The notes under the pieces are model-generated. The model was given only the letters and a program-made list of their open reading frames with translations, was not told where the DNA came from and made no database searches. Of a stretch of 64,000 bases of DNA, positions 1 to 9,283 are shown one piece after another. Both the position numbers and the translations under genes were made by a program. Position 1 is the first letter of the stretch. Each line of letters opens with the position of its first letter. This DNA comes from Pseudooceanicola atlanticus (GTDB lineage: Bacteria; Pseudomonadota; Alphaproteobacteria; Rhodobacterales; Rhodobacteraceae), in assembly GCF_000768315.1 (NCBI RefSeq), contig NZ_AQQX01000004.1, positions 434,001-498,000 on the forward strand, in the 5' to 3' direction.

Positions 1-12
1 GCCGCCTGACAT
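1..12 (-). CDS. Possible start of the next gene after lpxC (bamD/comL by synteny), cut by window edge
   Basis: An ATG on the minus strand (bases 12-10) opens the frame Met-Ser-Gly-Gly and runs off the left edge. Only four codons are visible, so the sequence cannot identify the product. In Rhodobacteraceae lpxC is commonly followed by the outer-membrane assembly lipoprotein gene bamD (comL), and that synteny is the only reason for the suggestion. No strong ribosome binding site is seen upstream. Confidence 0.25.
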
Positions 13-191
13 TGTTGACTTCACCACTTGCCGTGCCCCGTTCGTCTTATTGGACTTTCCCACTGCGACCAGCCGGTCATAAACCCTGTCGGCCCCGGAG
101 GTCCACTAGGGTCTATCACAGAAATTCCGGGGGGCAAATTGAGTTTCACCCCGATTTCGGCGGTGCTTCGCAAAGGCTTGGACCGGGCCGA

Positions 192-1115
192 TCAGGCGAC
201 GGCGGGGATCTCTGCCGCGCAGACGCCGGCCCCCGGCAGACGCGACGCCATCGGGATATCGCAATCCACGATGCGGAAGTTCTGCGGGTCCGAGAAGAGT
301 TCACGCAGGAGCGTGTTGGTCAGGCTGTGCCCGGCCCGCGTGCCGGTATAGAGGCCCAGAACCGGGCCACCCGCCAGCGCAAGATCGCCAAGCGCATCCA
401 GCATCTTGTGGCGCACGGGTTCGTCCGTGCGACGCAGGCCGCCGGGGCTGACAACTTCGTCGCCTTCGAATACGACCGCGTTTTCGCCGGGGATGCCGCC
501 CAGAGCCAGGCCCTGCTGCTGCATCGCATCCACATCCGCCTGGCGGCAGAAGGTGCGGCTGTCGCACAATTCGCGCACAAAGGTGCCGTTCTCCATCGTC
601 AGGTGCTTTTGCTGCACACCGATGGCGGCGTCTTCGAAATCGATGGTGAAGGCAATCTCCATCACGCGGTTCGGTTCCAGACGGGCCCTGGCGGCGCCGT
701 TGCTGACCTCGACCGGGCGCAGCACCTCGATCGCGCGGATCGGCGCGGCCTGGATCATCAGCCCGGCCTTGAGGAATTCTTCGACGAAGGGGCGCGCGGA
801 GCCATCGAGGATCGGAACCTCGGGGCCGTCGATGTCGATCATCGCATTGTGAATGCCGCAACCGGCCAGCGCCGCCATAAGGTGTTCGATGGTCGAGACA
901 TAGGCCCCGGCCGCGTTTTCGATCTTGGTGCAAAGCGGGGACCGGTTCACCTTGTCCCAGCGGGCCTGGACCATCTGGTCGCCCAGCAGGATATCGGTGC
1001 GGCGGAACCAGATGCCGTGATCGGCCGCGGCAGGGCGCACGACGAGCCGTGCCGGTTGCCCCGAATGGAGCCCGACGCCCGAGAAGTGGACCGGTGCCTT
1101 GATCGTCTTTTGCAC
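192..1115 (-). CDS. lpxC: UDP-3-O-acyl-N-acetylglucosamine deacetylase
   Basis: LpxC is a cytoplasmic zinc enzyme that removes the N-acetyl group from UDP-3-O-acyl-GlcNAc, the committed step of lipid A synthesis. The 307-residue protein has the usual family length. The zinc ligands are visible: His78 in STIEHLMAAL, His236 and Asp240 in RHKMLDALGDL, with catalytic His263 in AGHSLTN. The start is GTG, preceded by GCGAGG about six bases upstream. It follows ftsZ across 261 bp containing the ftsZ terminator and a candidate promoter, so it is probably transcribed separately from the division genes. Placement of lpxC just after ftsZ is usual in proteobacteria. Confidence 0.97.
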   Translation of the reverse strand: MQKTIKAPVHFSGVGLHSGQPARLVVRPAAADHGIWFRRTDILLGDQMVQARWDKVNRSPLCTKIENAAGAYVSTIEHLMAALAGCGIHNAMIDIDGPEVPILDGSARPFVEEFLKAGLMIQAAPIRAIEVLRPVEVSNGAARARLEPNRVMEIAFTIDFEDAAIGVQQKHLTMENGTFVRELCDSRTFCRQADVDAMQQQGLALGGIPGENAVVFEGDEVVSPGGLRRTDEPVRHKMLDALGDLALAGGPVLGLYTGTRAGHSLTNTLLRELFSDPQNFRIVDCDIPMASRLPGAGVCAAEIPAVA

Positions 1116-1191
1116 GTTAACCTCGCATCCCCTGCGCTTTGCTGGTCCTTGCCTTCATCCCCGAAGGCGGACCGCGCCTCTTGGTGTCCAA

Positions 1192-1220
1192 TAGGTAAAT
1201 ACCCGCGGGCGAAGGCTCAA
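1192..1220 (-). promoter_or_regulatory. Candidate promoter of lpxC
   Basis: On the minus strand TTGAGC (1220-1215) and TACCTA (1197-1192) are separated by 17 bases. They lie between the ftsZ terminator and the lpxC GTG. This is a sequence match to a housekeeping promoter only, and the -10 is imperfect. Confidence 0.35.
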
Positions 1221-1315
1221 CTCACTCTTTGCAACGGAGTGAAACATCCTTGCAATAAAGACGCGGGAGATCGCCTATGGGTTCCGCCCTCTGACCCAAG
1301 CCATTGATCTTAAAT

Positions 1316-1340
1316 GAAAACGACCGCCCGAAGGCGGCCG
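1316..1340 (-). terminator. Intrinsic terminator of ftsZ
   Basis: Read on the minus strand, an 8-bp GC stem (1340-1333 with 1328-1321, one G-U pair) closes a UUCG tetraloop and is followed by UUUUC. It lies about 37 bases after the ftsZ stop, the expected place for the end of the division-gene transcript. Confidence 0.8.
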
Positions 1341-1376
1341 CTTGAAGTCAAATGTGACGTCGTGTCAATCCGGCGA

Positions 1377-2972
1377 TCAGTTCGCCTGACGGCGCAGGAA
1401 TGCCGGGATTTCGATGCGTTCCTGATCCGGATCCTCGGAGTGATCGGGCGCCGCCTGGGCCGATTGGCCGCGGAAAGAGGGCTGCTGACGGATCGGCTGC
1501 GGGGCCGGCGTCGGCGCCTGTTTCGGCTCACCAGACATGCGGTTGATCAGCGAGTTGATCCCGAAGCGCGGCTTTTCGGCGGCCGGTTCTTGGGACTTCG
1601 GTGCCTTGTTTACGGCTGCCTGAAGGCGGGCCAGGGTTTCGGCCGACGGCTCGCCCGTGCGGGGCGAACGGGGGGCGACGAAATCCTCGGCCGCGTGGTC
1701 CGCGGCTGCGGTGGAATGCGGCTGGCGCGGCGGAACCATCTGGGCCGCTTCCGGGCGGTAGGCCGGGGCGGGCAGATCGTCTTCGTCATCGGCGAAGAGG
1801 TGATCCTCTTCATATTCGGACGAGGCGGTTTCGGCGTCGAAATCGGTGAAGAGCGACGGCTCTTCGATTTCCGGCTCGGGCTCTGCCACGGCGGCGACGA
1901 CTGGTTCTGCAACCGGCTCGGGCTCGGCGGGCGCTTCGGCCTCGACCGCCTGGGTCAGCGGCTCTGCCAGGCGGCGACGCGGGGTCGGGATGTCATGCGG
2001 CACTTCGGCGGCGTCGATGCCGGTGGCGACGACGGAAACGCGCATCGCGCCCTGCATGTTGGTGTCCAGAGTGGAGCCGACGATGATGTTGGCGTCCGGG
2101 TCGACCTCTTCGCGGATGCGGTTGGCCGCTTCGTCCAGTTCGAACAGGGTCAGGTCTTCAGCGCCGGTGATGTTGATCAGCACGCCGCGCGCGCCGCGCA
2201 GGCTGATCTCGTCCAGCAGCGGGTTCGCTATCGCCTTTTCGGCAGCCTGGATGGCGCGATCTTCGCCCTCGGCCTCGCCGGTTCCCATCATGGCCTTGCC
2301 CATCTCGTCCATCACCGCGCGGACGTCGGCGAAGTCGAGGTTGATGAGGCCCGGGCGGACCATCAGGTCGGTCACGCCCTTCACGCCCTGATACAGCACG
2401 TCATCGGCCAGAGAGAAGGCTTCGGTGAACGTGGTCTTTTCGTTGGCGAGGCGGAAGAGGTTCTGGTTCGGGATGATGATCAGCGTGTCGACCATCTTCT
2501 GCAGGGCTTCGACGCCTTCCTCGGCCTGGCGCATGCGCTTGGCGCCTTCGAACTGGAAGGGCTTGGTCACGACGCCGACGGTCAGGACGCCCAGTTCACG
2601 GGCGGCCTGCGCGATGATCGGCGCGGCGCCGGTACCGGTGCCCCCGCCCATGCCAGCGGTGATGAAGCACATATGCGAGCCGGCCAGGTGGTCGACGATC
2701 TGTTCGATGCTCTCTTCGGCGGCGGCCGCGCCGATCGTGGCCTTGGCGCCAGCGCCCAGGCCTTCGGTCACCTTCACACCCAGCTGGATGCGATGCGAGG
2801 ATTTGCTTTGCTGCAGAGCTTGGGCATCCGTGTTGGCCACAACGAAATCGACGCCATCAAGCTCCTTGTCGATCATGTTGTTAACCGCGTTGCCGCCAGC
2901 GCCGCCCACACCGAAAACGGTGATGCGGGGCTTCAGCTCTTCCTGTCCGGGGACCGAGAGATTCAGTGTCAT
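1377..2972 (-). CDS. ftsZ: Cell division protein FtsZ
   Basis: FtsZ is the tubulin-like GTPase that polymerises into the Z-ring and recruits the divisome. The 531-residue protein shows the nucleotide-binding [11 protein letters not shown] near residues 21-31 and the tubulin signature GGGTGTG at 109-115. A Pro/Ala/Glu-rich linker runs from about 325 to 510. The final [10 protein letters not shown] is the conserved C-terminal peptide that binds FtsA and other partners. The length exceeds E. coli FtsZ because the linker is long, as in other alphaproteobacteria. The ATG is preceded by GGAAG. It is the last fts gene of the cluster, with its own candidate promoter in the ftsA-ftsZ gap and an intrinsic terminator after it. 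Confidence 0.98.
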   Translation of the reverse strand: MTLNLSVPGQEELKPRITVFGVGGAGGNAVNNMIDKELDGVDFVVANTDAQALQQSKSSHRIQLGVKVTEGLGAGAKATIGAAAAEESIEQIVDHLAGSHMCFITAGMGGGTGTGAAPIIAQAARELGVLTVGVVTKPFQFEGAKRMRQAEEGVEALQKMVDTLIIIPNQNLFRLANEKTTFTEAFSLADDVLYQGVKGVTDLMVRPGLINLDFADVRAVMDEMGKAMMGTGEAEGEDRAIQAAEKAIANPLLDEISLRGARGVLINITGAEDLTLFELDEAANRIREEVDPDANIIVGSTLDTNMQGAMRVSVVATGIDAAEVPHDIPTPRRRLAEPLTQAVEAEAPAEPEPVAEPVVAAVAEPEPEIEEPSLFTDFDAETASSEYEEDHLFADDEDDLPAPAYRPEAAQMVPPRQPHSTAAADHAAEDFVAPRSPRTGEPSAETLARLQAAVNKAPKSQEPAAEKPRFGINSLINRMSGEPKQAPTPAPQPIRQQPSFRGQSAQAAPDHSEDPDQERIEIPAFLRRQAN

Positions 2973-3031
2973 GGTTTCTTCCGCCTGTAGGGCCGCCTTC
3001 TGACGGCGTTTTTCATTGCCTGCTGCACCCG

Positions 3032-3060
3032 ATTGTAACGCCTTGCAAGGCTCGGGTCAC
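3032..3060 (-). promoter_or_regulatory. Candidate promoter of ftsZ
   Basis: In the 172-bp ftsA-ftsZ gap the minus strand reads GTGACC (3060-3055), 17 bases, then TACAAT (3037-3032). The -10 is close to consensus. A separate promoter for ftsZ is common in alphaproteobacteria because its dose is cell-cycle controlled. The predicted 5' leader would be about 50-60 bases. Confidence 0.4.
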
Positions 3061-3144
3061 GAAAAAATGGTTAAAAACACACTAAATATGGCAGTTTTTT
3101 CAAAGGGATTTGCGGGATTTTGCCGATCTGCCCACATATTGCGT

Positions 3145-4476
3145 TCACCAATTATCCTTGAACCAGCGCACGGCGCGTTTCAGCGACCGGGCCGGGTAGC
3201 GATCGATCGGCAGGTCGAAATCCCACCATTCATCCTGAGGATGTGCCGCGAACAAGCACATGCCCACCGTCGCCGCGAAACCCGGACCCGTCGCCGCCTG
3301 CGGCAGGCCATGCACGCGCAGCGGGCGGCCTAGGCGGACCTGCTGGCCCAGGATGCGGCTGGCCAGCCCATCGAGGCCGGGGATCTGGCTTGCCCCGCCG
3401 GTCAGCACGATCTGTTGCGACGGCAGGTGGTCGAAGCCTGCGGCGTCCAGCCGGTAGCGCACCTCTTCGAGGATTTCCTCGACCCGCGGGCGCATGATGC
3501 CGATCAGTTCGGCCACCGACACTTCGCGCCGGTCGTGGTTCCAGTCGCCGGTTTCTGATTTCAGCTCGATCTTTTCCAGGTCGTCGCGGCCGGTGGCCAC
3601 CACCCCGCCGTAGAAGGTCTTGATCCGTTCCGCGTGGGACATCGGGATCTGCAGCGCCATGGAGATATCGCCGGTCACGTGATCGCCGCCCATGCGCACC
3701 GCATCGGCATAGATCATGTGCTTTTTCATGAAGATCGAGATGCCGGTCGTGCCGCCGCCCATGTCGATGCAGGCCGCGCCCAGTTCCTGTTCGTCCTCCA
3801 CCAGTGACGAGACGCCGGTGACATAGGCCGAAGAGGCGATGCCGGCCAGTTCCAGGTCGCAGCGCTTGAGGCAATGGACCAGGTTCTGCACCGCGACGGA
3901 ATCCACCGTCAGCATGTGCATGTCCGTGGACAGCGTGTTGCCGATCTGACCGCGCGGATCGTTCAGGCCGGACCGGTGATCCAGCGCGAAGTTCACGGGC
4001 TGGGCGTGCAGCACCTCGCGGCCCTCGCCGTAATCGGGCACGTCACAGGCCGCCAGCACGCGAGAGATATCCTGTTCGCTGACCGCCTGACCTTCAACAT
4101 CGACCTCGCCCGCCAGCCCATAGGAGCGCGGACCCGCGCCCGAGAAACAGGCGATGACGTGATCGACGCGGATATTGGCCATCTTCTGCGCGGCCTGAAC
4201 GGCGGTGCGGATCGCGCGCTCTGCCTCGGGCATGGCTTCGATCTCGCCGAAATTGACACCGCGGGACCGCGTGGTGGCGGCGCCGATCACCCGGAACCCG
4301 GCCTGCCCCGCCATGGAGCCGACACCGTCGCCCGGCGCATCGCCCACCTGGTCGAACCGCAGCACGAGGCAGGCAATCTTGGAACTGCCCACATCCAGAA
4401 CCGCAACAACACCGCGCTGCATCGCGGCCTTGCGCATGTTGCGCATCGCTCTTTGGGTTTCGTAAAACATCGTCAT
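3145..4476 (-). CDS. ftsA: Cell division protein FtsA
   Basis: FtsA is the actin-like ATPase that tethers FtsZ filaments to the inner membrane and links them to FtsQ, FtsN and others. The chosen start ([13 protein letters not shown], 443 residues) shares its A with the ftsQ stop in a TGATG overlap. A longer frame exists upstream but would run back into ftsQ. Visible elements are the N-terminal phosphate loop VAVLDVGSSKIACLV, the second nucleotide motif IDMGGGTTGISIF, and a C-terminal amphipathic membrane-targeting helix SLKRAVRWFKDNW. Coupling to ftsQ implies co-translation. Confidence 0.96.
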   Translation of the reverse strand: MTMFYETQRAMRNMRKAAMQRGVVAVLDVGSSKIACLVLRFDQVGDAPGDGVGSMAGQAGFRVIGAATTRSRGVNFGEIEAMPEAERAIRTAVQAAQKMANIRVDHVIACFSGAGPRSYGLAGEVDVEGQAVSEQDISRVLAACDVPDYGEGREVLHAQPVNFALDHRSGLNDPRGQIGNTLSTDMHMLTVDSVAVQNLVHCLKRCDLELAGIASSAYVTGVSSLVEDEQELGAACIDMGGGTTGISIFMKKHMIYADAVRMGGDHVTGDISMALQIPMSHAERIKTFYGGVVATGRDDLEKIELKSETGDWNHDRREVSVAELIGIMRPRVEEILEEVRYRLDAAGFDHLPSQQIVLTGGASQIPGLDGLASRILGQQVRLGRPLRVHGLPQAATGPGFAATVGMCLFAAHPQDEWWDFDLPIDRYPARSLKRAVRWFKDNW

Positions 4477-5369
4477 CAGTTTCCAGTCTCCACCACCCAG
4501 TCGTGAACCTTGCGCCATTGATCCAGGGCATGGGCATTCATCCGCAGCGTCGGGCGCGCGGCAATCCGCATGTCCACCGCGGCCAGGTCGCGGTTCAGAA
4601 CATCCTGTGCCTCGTGCAGGGCGATCACCCGCTCGAGTGCGAAATCCGGCCGGTCCTGCGGCAGCATGATCCGCAGGTCGGGGCTGAGAATGACATCCCA
4701 GCGGCGTTCGCCGACCCGGACCAGCCCGCGCAGGCGGTCCTTCATCGGCGCCATGATGTTGATCAGGCGCACGGCCTCCGCCACGTGCCGATCCGCACCG
4801 TAGCCGGCAATCACCGGCAGGTCCGGGCGGTCGGCGCGGGTCTGCACTGCGCTGATGGCGATGCCTTCGATATCCAGAACGTCGATCCCGTCACGGGTGC
4901 GCCACAGGGCAACCGGCGCGCGTTCGATGATCGACACTTCCAGAACGCCCTTCTGGCGGATGCGCGCGGCGGCTTCGGCCACGGCGGGCAGGTCCTCGAC
5001 CGACCGGCGCAGCGCGTCGAGATCCAGATCGAAGGTGCTGATCGGGAAATCCAGCTGGGCGATTTCGCGGATATCGGCCTCGGTCCCGCCCGTGGCGCCT
5101 TCGACCGCCATCATGCGGACCATGAATTCAGGCCGCGTCTCGAAATCGTTGCGCAGGTCCTGAAGGCCCAGGATGATCGCGTCGCGCCGCGCATCGTTGG
5201 ACATGTAGAGCGCGACCAGCCCCATCGACACCACGAAGGGCACCAGCACCCGCAGGGTCAGGCGATAGGCCGGGGTCAGCATCAGCCGCTGCATCCGGTA
5301 GGCCGCGCGGGACGGTGCCGGATCGGGCCGGGCCGAAGAGGCGGGACGCTTGGCGATCAGCGGTCGCAT
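4476..5369 (-). CDS. ftsQ: Cell division protein FtsQ
   Basis: FtsQ is a bitopic divisome protein that links the early cytoplasmic ring to the periplasmic FtsB/FtsL/FtsI complex. The 297-residue form starting [11 protein letters not shown] is chosen because GGAGGA lies just upstream. A start nine codons earlier lacks this. A basic cytoplasmic tail precedes one membrane segment at about 38-56 ([20 protein letters not shown]). A periplasmic POTRA-like and beta region follows, with the typical segment [20 protein letters not shown]. The gene begins inside the end of ddl and overlaps ftsA. Confidence 0.93.
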   Translation of the reverse strand: MRPLIAKRPASSARPDPAPSRAAYRMQRLMLTPAYRLTLRVLVPFVVSMGLVALYMSNDARRDAIILGLQDLRNDFETRPEFMVRMMAVEGATGGTEADIREIAQLDFPISTFDLDLDALRRSVEDLPAVAEAAARIRQKGVLEVSIIERAPVALWRTRDGIDVLDIEGIAISAVQTRADRPDLPVIAGYGADRHVAEAVRLINIMAPMKDRLRGLVRVGERRWDVILSPDLRIMLPQDRPDFALERVIALHEAQDVLNRDLAAVDMRIAARPTLRMNAHALDQWRKVHDWVVETGN

Positions 5370-6292
5370 GAGGCGTCCTCCACCAGCCAGCGGCACAATT
5401 GACCAAAGGAAATCCCCTTGGCCTGTGCATGTTCGGGGGTCAGCGAGGTCGGCGTCATGCCCGGCTGGGTGTTCGTTTCCAGCAGGATCAGACCGTCGAG
5501 GCCCTTGTCCTCGTCCCAGCGGAAATCGGTGCGCGACACGCCCCGGCAGCCAAGCGCCTTGTGCGCGCGCAGGGCGTAATCCATGCAGGCCTCGGTGATC
5601 TCGTCGGGCAGGATCGCGGGGCAGACATGGTGCGACCCGCCGGGCGCGTATTTCGCCGTGTAATCGTACCAGCCCTCGGTGATGATCTCGGTCACGCAGA
5701 GCGGGCCGGGATCGCCCTCTTCCACGCCCATGACCGACACGGTCAGCTCACGGCCCGGCACGTAGGCCTCGACCATGACGATATCGGGCATGTCATCGGC
5801 CAGCTTCGGCGGGCTGTTAGCCCCTTCGGCCACCAGGTACACCCCGACGGAGGAGCCTTCGTTGTAGGGCTTCACCACGTAGGGCGCGGGCATCACGTGA
5901 TCGGCCGTCACATCGTCCTTGCGGGCCAATTGCGATGCGGCGACGGGCAGGCCGTGGGCGCGGTAGACCTCCTTGGTCTTTTCCTTGTCCATCGCCAGGG
6001 CCGAGGCCAGGACGCCCGAATGCGTGTAGGGCAGCTTGAGCCATTCCAGCATGCCCTGAACGCAGCCATCCTCACCCCACCGACCGTGGAGCGCATTGAA
6101 CACCGCATCAGGAGAAATCTCGGCCAGCCGCGCAGGCAGATCGGGGCCTGCATCGACCTCGACCACTTCGTAACCTTCGCCCCGCAAGGCGGCTGCGCAT
6201 TCGCGCCCGGTTGACTGCGACACCTCGCGCTCAGACGAGGGGCCACCCAACAAAACCGCCACTTTCGGGGGTGTCCTGCTCGACAATCCCAC
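5357..6292 (-). CDS. ddl: D-alanine--D-alanine ligase
   Basis: This cytoplasmic ATP-grasp enzyme joins two D-alanines to give the dipeptide that MurF adds to the peptidoglycan stem. The 311-residue protein has [15 protein letters not shown] at the N-terminus, the substrate and ATP-loop segments [15 protein letters not shown] and [10 protein letters not shown], and the metal and product site EMNT-type motif [15 protein letters not shown]. The start is GTG with GAGG eight bases upstream. It overlaps ftsQ by 13 bases and follows murB by 87 bp. The gap holds a GGGCC/GGCCC inverted repeat but no convincing terminator. Confidence 0.96.
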   Translation of the reverse strand: MGLSSRTPPKVAVLLGGPSSEREVSQSTGRECAAALRGEGYEVVEVDAGPDLPARLAEISPDAVFNALHGRWGEDGCVQGMLEWLKLPYTHSGVLASALAMDKEKTKEVYRAHGLPVAASQLARKDDVTADHVMPAPYVVKPYNEGSSVGVYLVAEGANSPPKLADDMPDIVMVEAYVPGRELTVSVMGVEEGDPGPLCVTEIITEGWYDYTAKYAPGGSHHVCPAILPDEITEACMDYALRAHKALGCRGVSRTDFRWDEDKGLDGLILLETNTQPGMTPTSLTPEHAQAKGISFGQLCRWLVEDASCDR

Positions 6293-6379
6293 GTTCGTGC
6301 CTCAAGTCCCGGGCCTTTTTCGGCCCTTGTTAAGCTGTTGAACCTTTTGGAGGTCCTGTATTCTGCTCCGCGCTCGCGT

Positions 6380-7318
6380 TCAGCCCTCTTCCGGGGCCGG
6401 TTCACCGATGCGCATGATTTCCCATTCTAGCGTCAATCCGGATGTTTGGAAAACTCTTTTTCGCACCTCTTCGCCCAATCCTTCGAGGTCTGCGGCGGTG
6501 GCGTTATCCAGATTAATCAAAAAGTTCGAATGTTTCTCGCTCATCTGCGCGCCGCCCCGCCGCGCGCCGCGCATTCCGGCGTCGTCGATGACCTTCCAAG
6601 CCTTCAGATCGTGCACGTCATCCGCCCGCCCGGTCGAGGAAAACCCGGCCGGGTTGCGGAAGGTCGATCCGGCCGTCCGGTCCTTTGTGGGTTGGGTTTC
6701 GTCGCGTTTTGCCAGCTGGGTTTCCATGCGGCTGGCCAACTCCTCCGGGTCGCCTTTGGACCCGTCCAGCACGACCTGCGCGACGACCCAGCCCTCGGGC
6801 AGGTCGGTCTGGCGATAGGCGAAGTTCAGGTCACCGGCACTCAGTTCGACAACCTCGCCCTTGCGGGAAACGGCGGTCGCGCTGACGAAATGATCGGCAG
6901 TGTAGCTGCCGTAGCACCCCGCATTCATGCGCAAGGCTCCGCCGATGGAGCCGGGAATGGTCCGCAGGAAGGTCAGGTCGATCCCCGCCTCGCCCGCGCG
7001 CTTTGCCACATGCGCATCGAGCGCGGCTGCACCCGCCGTGACGCGGGTGCCCTCGCAGGTGATGGAGTTGAACCCGCGGCCCAGCCGGATCACCACGCCG
7101 CGCAGCCCGCCATCGCGCACGATCAGGTTCGACCCGACGCCCATGGGAAAGACCGGGATATCCGCGTCCAACTGGCGCAGGAAATCCGCCAGGTCATCGA
7201 TATCGGCGGGTTGGAACAGCCATTCCGCGGGGCCGCCAACGCGCAGCCATGTCAGGCCCGACAGGTCCCGCTCTGGTGTCAGGCGGCCGCGGATTTCGAT
7301 CTGGTCAGGACGGGGCAT
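6380..7318 (-). CDS. murB: UDP-N-acetylenolpyruvoylglucosamine reductase
   Basis: MurB is an FAD enzyme that uses NADPH to reduce enolpyruvyl-UDP-GlcNAc to UDP-MurNAc. The 312-residue protein has the FAD-binding stretch VGGPAEWLF and the [11 protein letters not shown] loop. It also has [18 protein letters not shown], the catalytic serine region AGSTFRNP and the terminal acid in LEWEI. The length fits the short type II MurB class. AAGGAGA precedes the ATG closely. It lies between the APC permease and ddl. Confidence 0.96.
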   Translation of the reverse strand: MPRPDQIEIRGRLTPERDLSGLTWLRVGGPAEWLFQPADIDDLADFLRQLDADIPVFPMGVGSNLIVRDGGLRGVVIRLGRGFNSITCEGTRVTAGAAALDAHVAKRAGEAGIDLTFLRTIPGSIGGALRMNAGCYGSYTADHFVSATAVSRKGEVVELSAGDLNFAYRQTDLPEGWVVAQVVLDGSKGDPEELASRMETQLAKRDETQPTKDRTAGSTFRNPAGFSSTGRADDVHDLKAWKVIDDAGMRGARRGGAQMSEKHSNFLINLDNATAADLEGLGEEVRKRVFQTSGLTLEWEIMRIGEPAPEEG

Positions 7319-7385
7319 GGCGTCTCCTTCGGGGCTTGCGCCGGGATAGCAACCGGCGCGGCCAAGGTCCAGCGATGCCCTGCGC

Positions 7386-8576
7386 TCAGCCCCCTGCGAG
7401 GGTCAGGCTCAGCGCGCCCAGCGACAGGATCAGCCCGACCACCGGCACCGCCATCGGCACGCGGAACGGGGCCTCGGGCGCGCGGCGTTTCAGCAGGATC
7501 AGCACCAGGTTCACCACCACGAAGACCGCCAGCAGCACCGATGACGTGATCCCCGCCAGCGTGGCAACGGGCAGCACCAGCGCCCCGGCGATCACCGCCA
7601 GCCCGACAAGGATCGAGGCCCGCAGCGGCGTGCCAAGCCGGGGATGGGCATGGTGGAAGCCGGCGAGCCAGGCATTGCGCGCGCCCAGCCCGAACAGCAC
7701 CCGCGCCGCCATGACGATCTGCGCCAGCACGCCGTTCAGCGCCGCGATCAGCGCGATGCCCGACAGGAACCGCGCCTCGCCCCCCTGCCCGGCCTGCCAG
7801 ACCAGCGCCAGCGGCCGTTCGCTTTGCGCCAGTTGGTCCAGCGGCACGGTCCGGACCGCCGCAAAGGCCACGATGGCATACAGGACCGAGGTCACGGCGA
7901 GCGAGATCAGGATCGCGCGCGGCAGGGTGCGCGACGGGTCCTGCACCTCTTCGGCCATGTTCACGATGTCCTCGAACCCGATGAAGGCGAAAAAGGCCAG
8001 CGCCGCACCGGTCAGGATGGCAGGCATCATCGGCACCAGCGGCGGCGGGGCGGCAAGCTCGGGCACCGGCGGCGCCTGGAACCCGGCCCAGACGACAAGG
8101 CCCAGCCCCGCGACCTCGATCAGGGTGAACAGCCCCGCCAGCGCCAGGCTTTCCAGCACGCCGGCGATGGCCACGGCCACCAGCGCGGCGCCGATCACGA
8201 TGATCGCGGCCTCTGCCGGGATGTCGAGGATCAGCCGAAGATACCCCACCCCGCCCCGCAGCACCGCGGCCGCTGACACCGTCCCGGCGGCCACGATGGC
8301 CAGCCCGATCAGCGTGGCCAGCCAGGGGCGGCGCAGCCCTTCGGCGACGTAGGCGGCCTCTCCCGCCGCTTCGGGCAGGCGGGTCGAAAACTCGGCATAG
8401 GACAGCGCCGTCGGCGCAGCGATCACCCCCGCCACTACGAAGGCCAGCGGGGCATAGATCCCGGCCTGTGCGGCCACGGCCCCGACCAGCACATAGATAC
8501 CGGCGCCGACCATGACACCTATGCCATAGGCGGTCAGAAGCGCGGGGCCGATGCGGCGTTTCAGGGTGTCGGGCAT
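7386..8576 (-). CDS. APC-superfamily amino acid permease
   Basis: This 396-residue protein is almost entirely hydrophobic, with about 11-12 predicted membrane segments. It carries hallmarks of the amino acid-polyamine-organocation family: an N-terminal helix with [15 protein letters not shown], and the cytoplasmic-loop consensus [27 protein letters not shown]. This supports an inner-membrane secondary transporter. The substrate cannot be read from the sequence. It sits between murB (67 bp away) and the DUF2484 pair. I know of no structural reason for a permease at this place in the dcw cluster, so it is probably a lineage insertion that is co-transcribed. Confidence 0.85.
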   Translation of the reverse strand: MPDTLKRRIGPALLTAYGIGVMVGAGIYVLVGAVAAQAGIYAPLAFVVAGVIAAPTALSYAEFSTRLPEAAGEAAYVAEGLRRPWLATLIGLAIVAAGTVSAAAVLRGGVGYLRLILDIPAEAAIIVIGAALVAVAIAGVLESLALAGLFTLIEVAGLGLVVWAGFQAPPVPELAAPPPLVPMMPAILTGAALAFFAFIGFEDIVNMAEEVQDPSRTLPRAILISLAVTSVLYAIVAFAAVRTVPLDQLAQSERPLALVWQAGQGGEARFLSGIALIAALNGVLAQIVMAARVLFGLGARNAWLAGFHHAHPRLGTPLRASILVGLAVIAGALVLPVATLAGITSSVLLAVFVVVNLVLILLKRRAPEAPFRVPMAVPVVGLILSLGALSLTLAGG

Positions 8577-8668
8577 GGGGTCAGCCTTCCGGGTGTCGGC
8601 GAGAGGGATAGGCCCTGCCTAGCGCCCCACATCCAAGGCGACATTGATCGACATCATGCCCGGTGGCG

Positions 8669-8935
8669 TCATCCGCGGCTGGCGAATATTCGCAGGACCT
8701 GTTCGCCGATCCATTGCGCGCCGTACCGCACCGGCCAGCGCAGGACCCACATCCCCGCGACCAGCACGATCAAGGCGATCCACGGCCCGTTCTGCACCCA
8801 GACCCAAGCCAGCAAGGGCAGGCCAAGCGCGATCATCGCGTAGGCGAAGCGCCAGTGATTGTCCTTCGACGGCATCATCGCGACAACGTTGGCGACGATG
8901 GCCCAGAGACAGGCCAGGACCAGCGACAGGGTCAT
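8669..8935 (-). CDS. DUF2484 family small membrane protein (second copy)
   Basis: This 88-residue protein starts MTLSLVLACLWAIVAN and is rich in hydrophobic segments, with two to three predicted membrane helices and a basic C-terminus (RWPVRYGAQWIGEQVL). It resembles its upstream neighbour in layout: LxxCLW near the N-terminus, AMxP, PLLAxxW, then a final R-x-P-x-x-Y. Both match my recollection of DUF2484, a family of unknown function found beside murB/murC in Rhodobacteraceae. Its ATG overlaps the stop of the first copy (ATGA). Longer upstream frames run through that neighbour and were discarded. Confidence 0.75.
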   Translation of the reverse strand: MTLSLVLACLWAIVANVVAMMPSKDNHWRFAYAMIALGLPLLAWVWVQNGPWIALIVLVAGMWVLRWPVRYGAQWIGEQVLRIFASRG

Positions 8936-9195
8936 TCCCCGTCCTCCGGCCGCCATTTCGGGGCGCCGTTCAGCCGCGCCCAGAAGTATTTCAACGGGTT
9001 GCGGAACATCGACAGGAAGGCCAGCAGCGCCGGAAGACCCGCGACCCAGCCATGCTGGTACCAGATGAAGGCGATCAGCAGCGGTGCGGCGATCAGCAGG
9101 GTGATGCCCGGCACGTATTGGCGGCGCATCGGCAGCATCGCGGTGACGGCCGCCGCCAGCACCCAGAGGCACCCGAGGATCAGCGCCGCACTCAT
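8932..9195 (-). CDS. DUF2484 family small membrane protein (first copy)
   Basis: This 87-residue protein starts MSAALILGCLWVLAAAVTAM and has two or three hydrophobic helices (for example ITLLIAAPLLIAFIWY). Its charged tail is RNPLKYFWARLNGAPKW. Position just after murC and before murB, and the sequence pattern, match DUF2484. The function is unknown; the location suggests an accessory role in envelope synthesis, which is inference. It is followed by a second diverged copy in an ATGA overlap. Confidence 0.78.
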   Translation of the reverse strand: MSAALILGCLWVLAAAVTAMLPMRRQYVPGITLLIAAPLLIAFIWYQHGWVAGLPALLAFLSMFRNPLKYFWARLNGAPKWRPEDGE

Positions 9196-9283
9196 GCTGC
9201 GCCCCGGCTCAGTGGAAAAACCACAGACGGCGCGCGGACCGGCCCCAAGGCGATGCCCGAGGGGGCCGTTGCGCGCCCATCCC

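Noticed and set aside
12-1307. 431-codon plus-strand open frame across lpxC
   Set aside because: It is antisense to a clear lpxC and has low-complexity Arg/Ala/Gly composition typical of high-GC shadow frames.
1314-2990. 558-codon plus-strand frame opposite ftsZ
   Set aside because: Antisense shadow of ftsZ; no recognisable motif or ribosome binding site.
3016-3333. 105-codon plus-strand frame in the ftsZ-ftsA gap
   Set aside because: It mostly overlaps the end of ftsA in antisense and covers the ftsZ promoter region.
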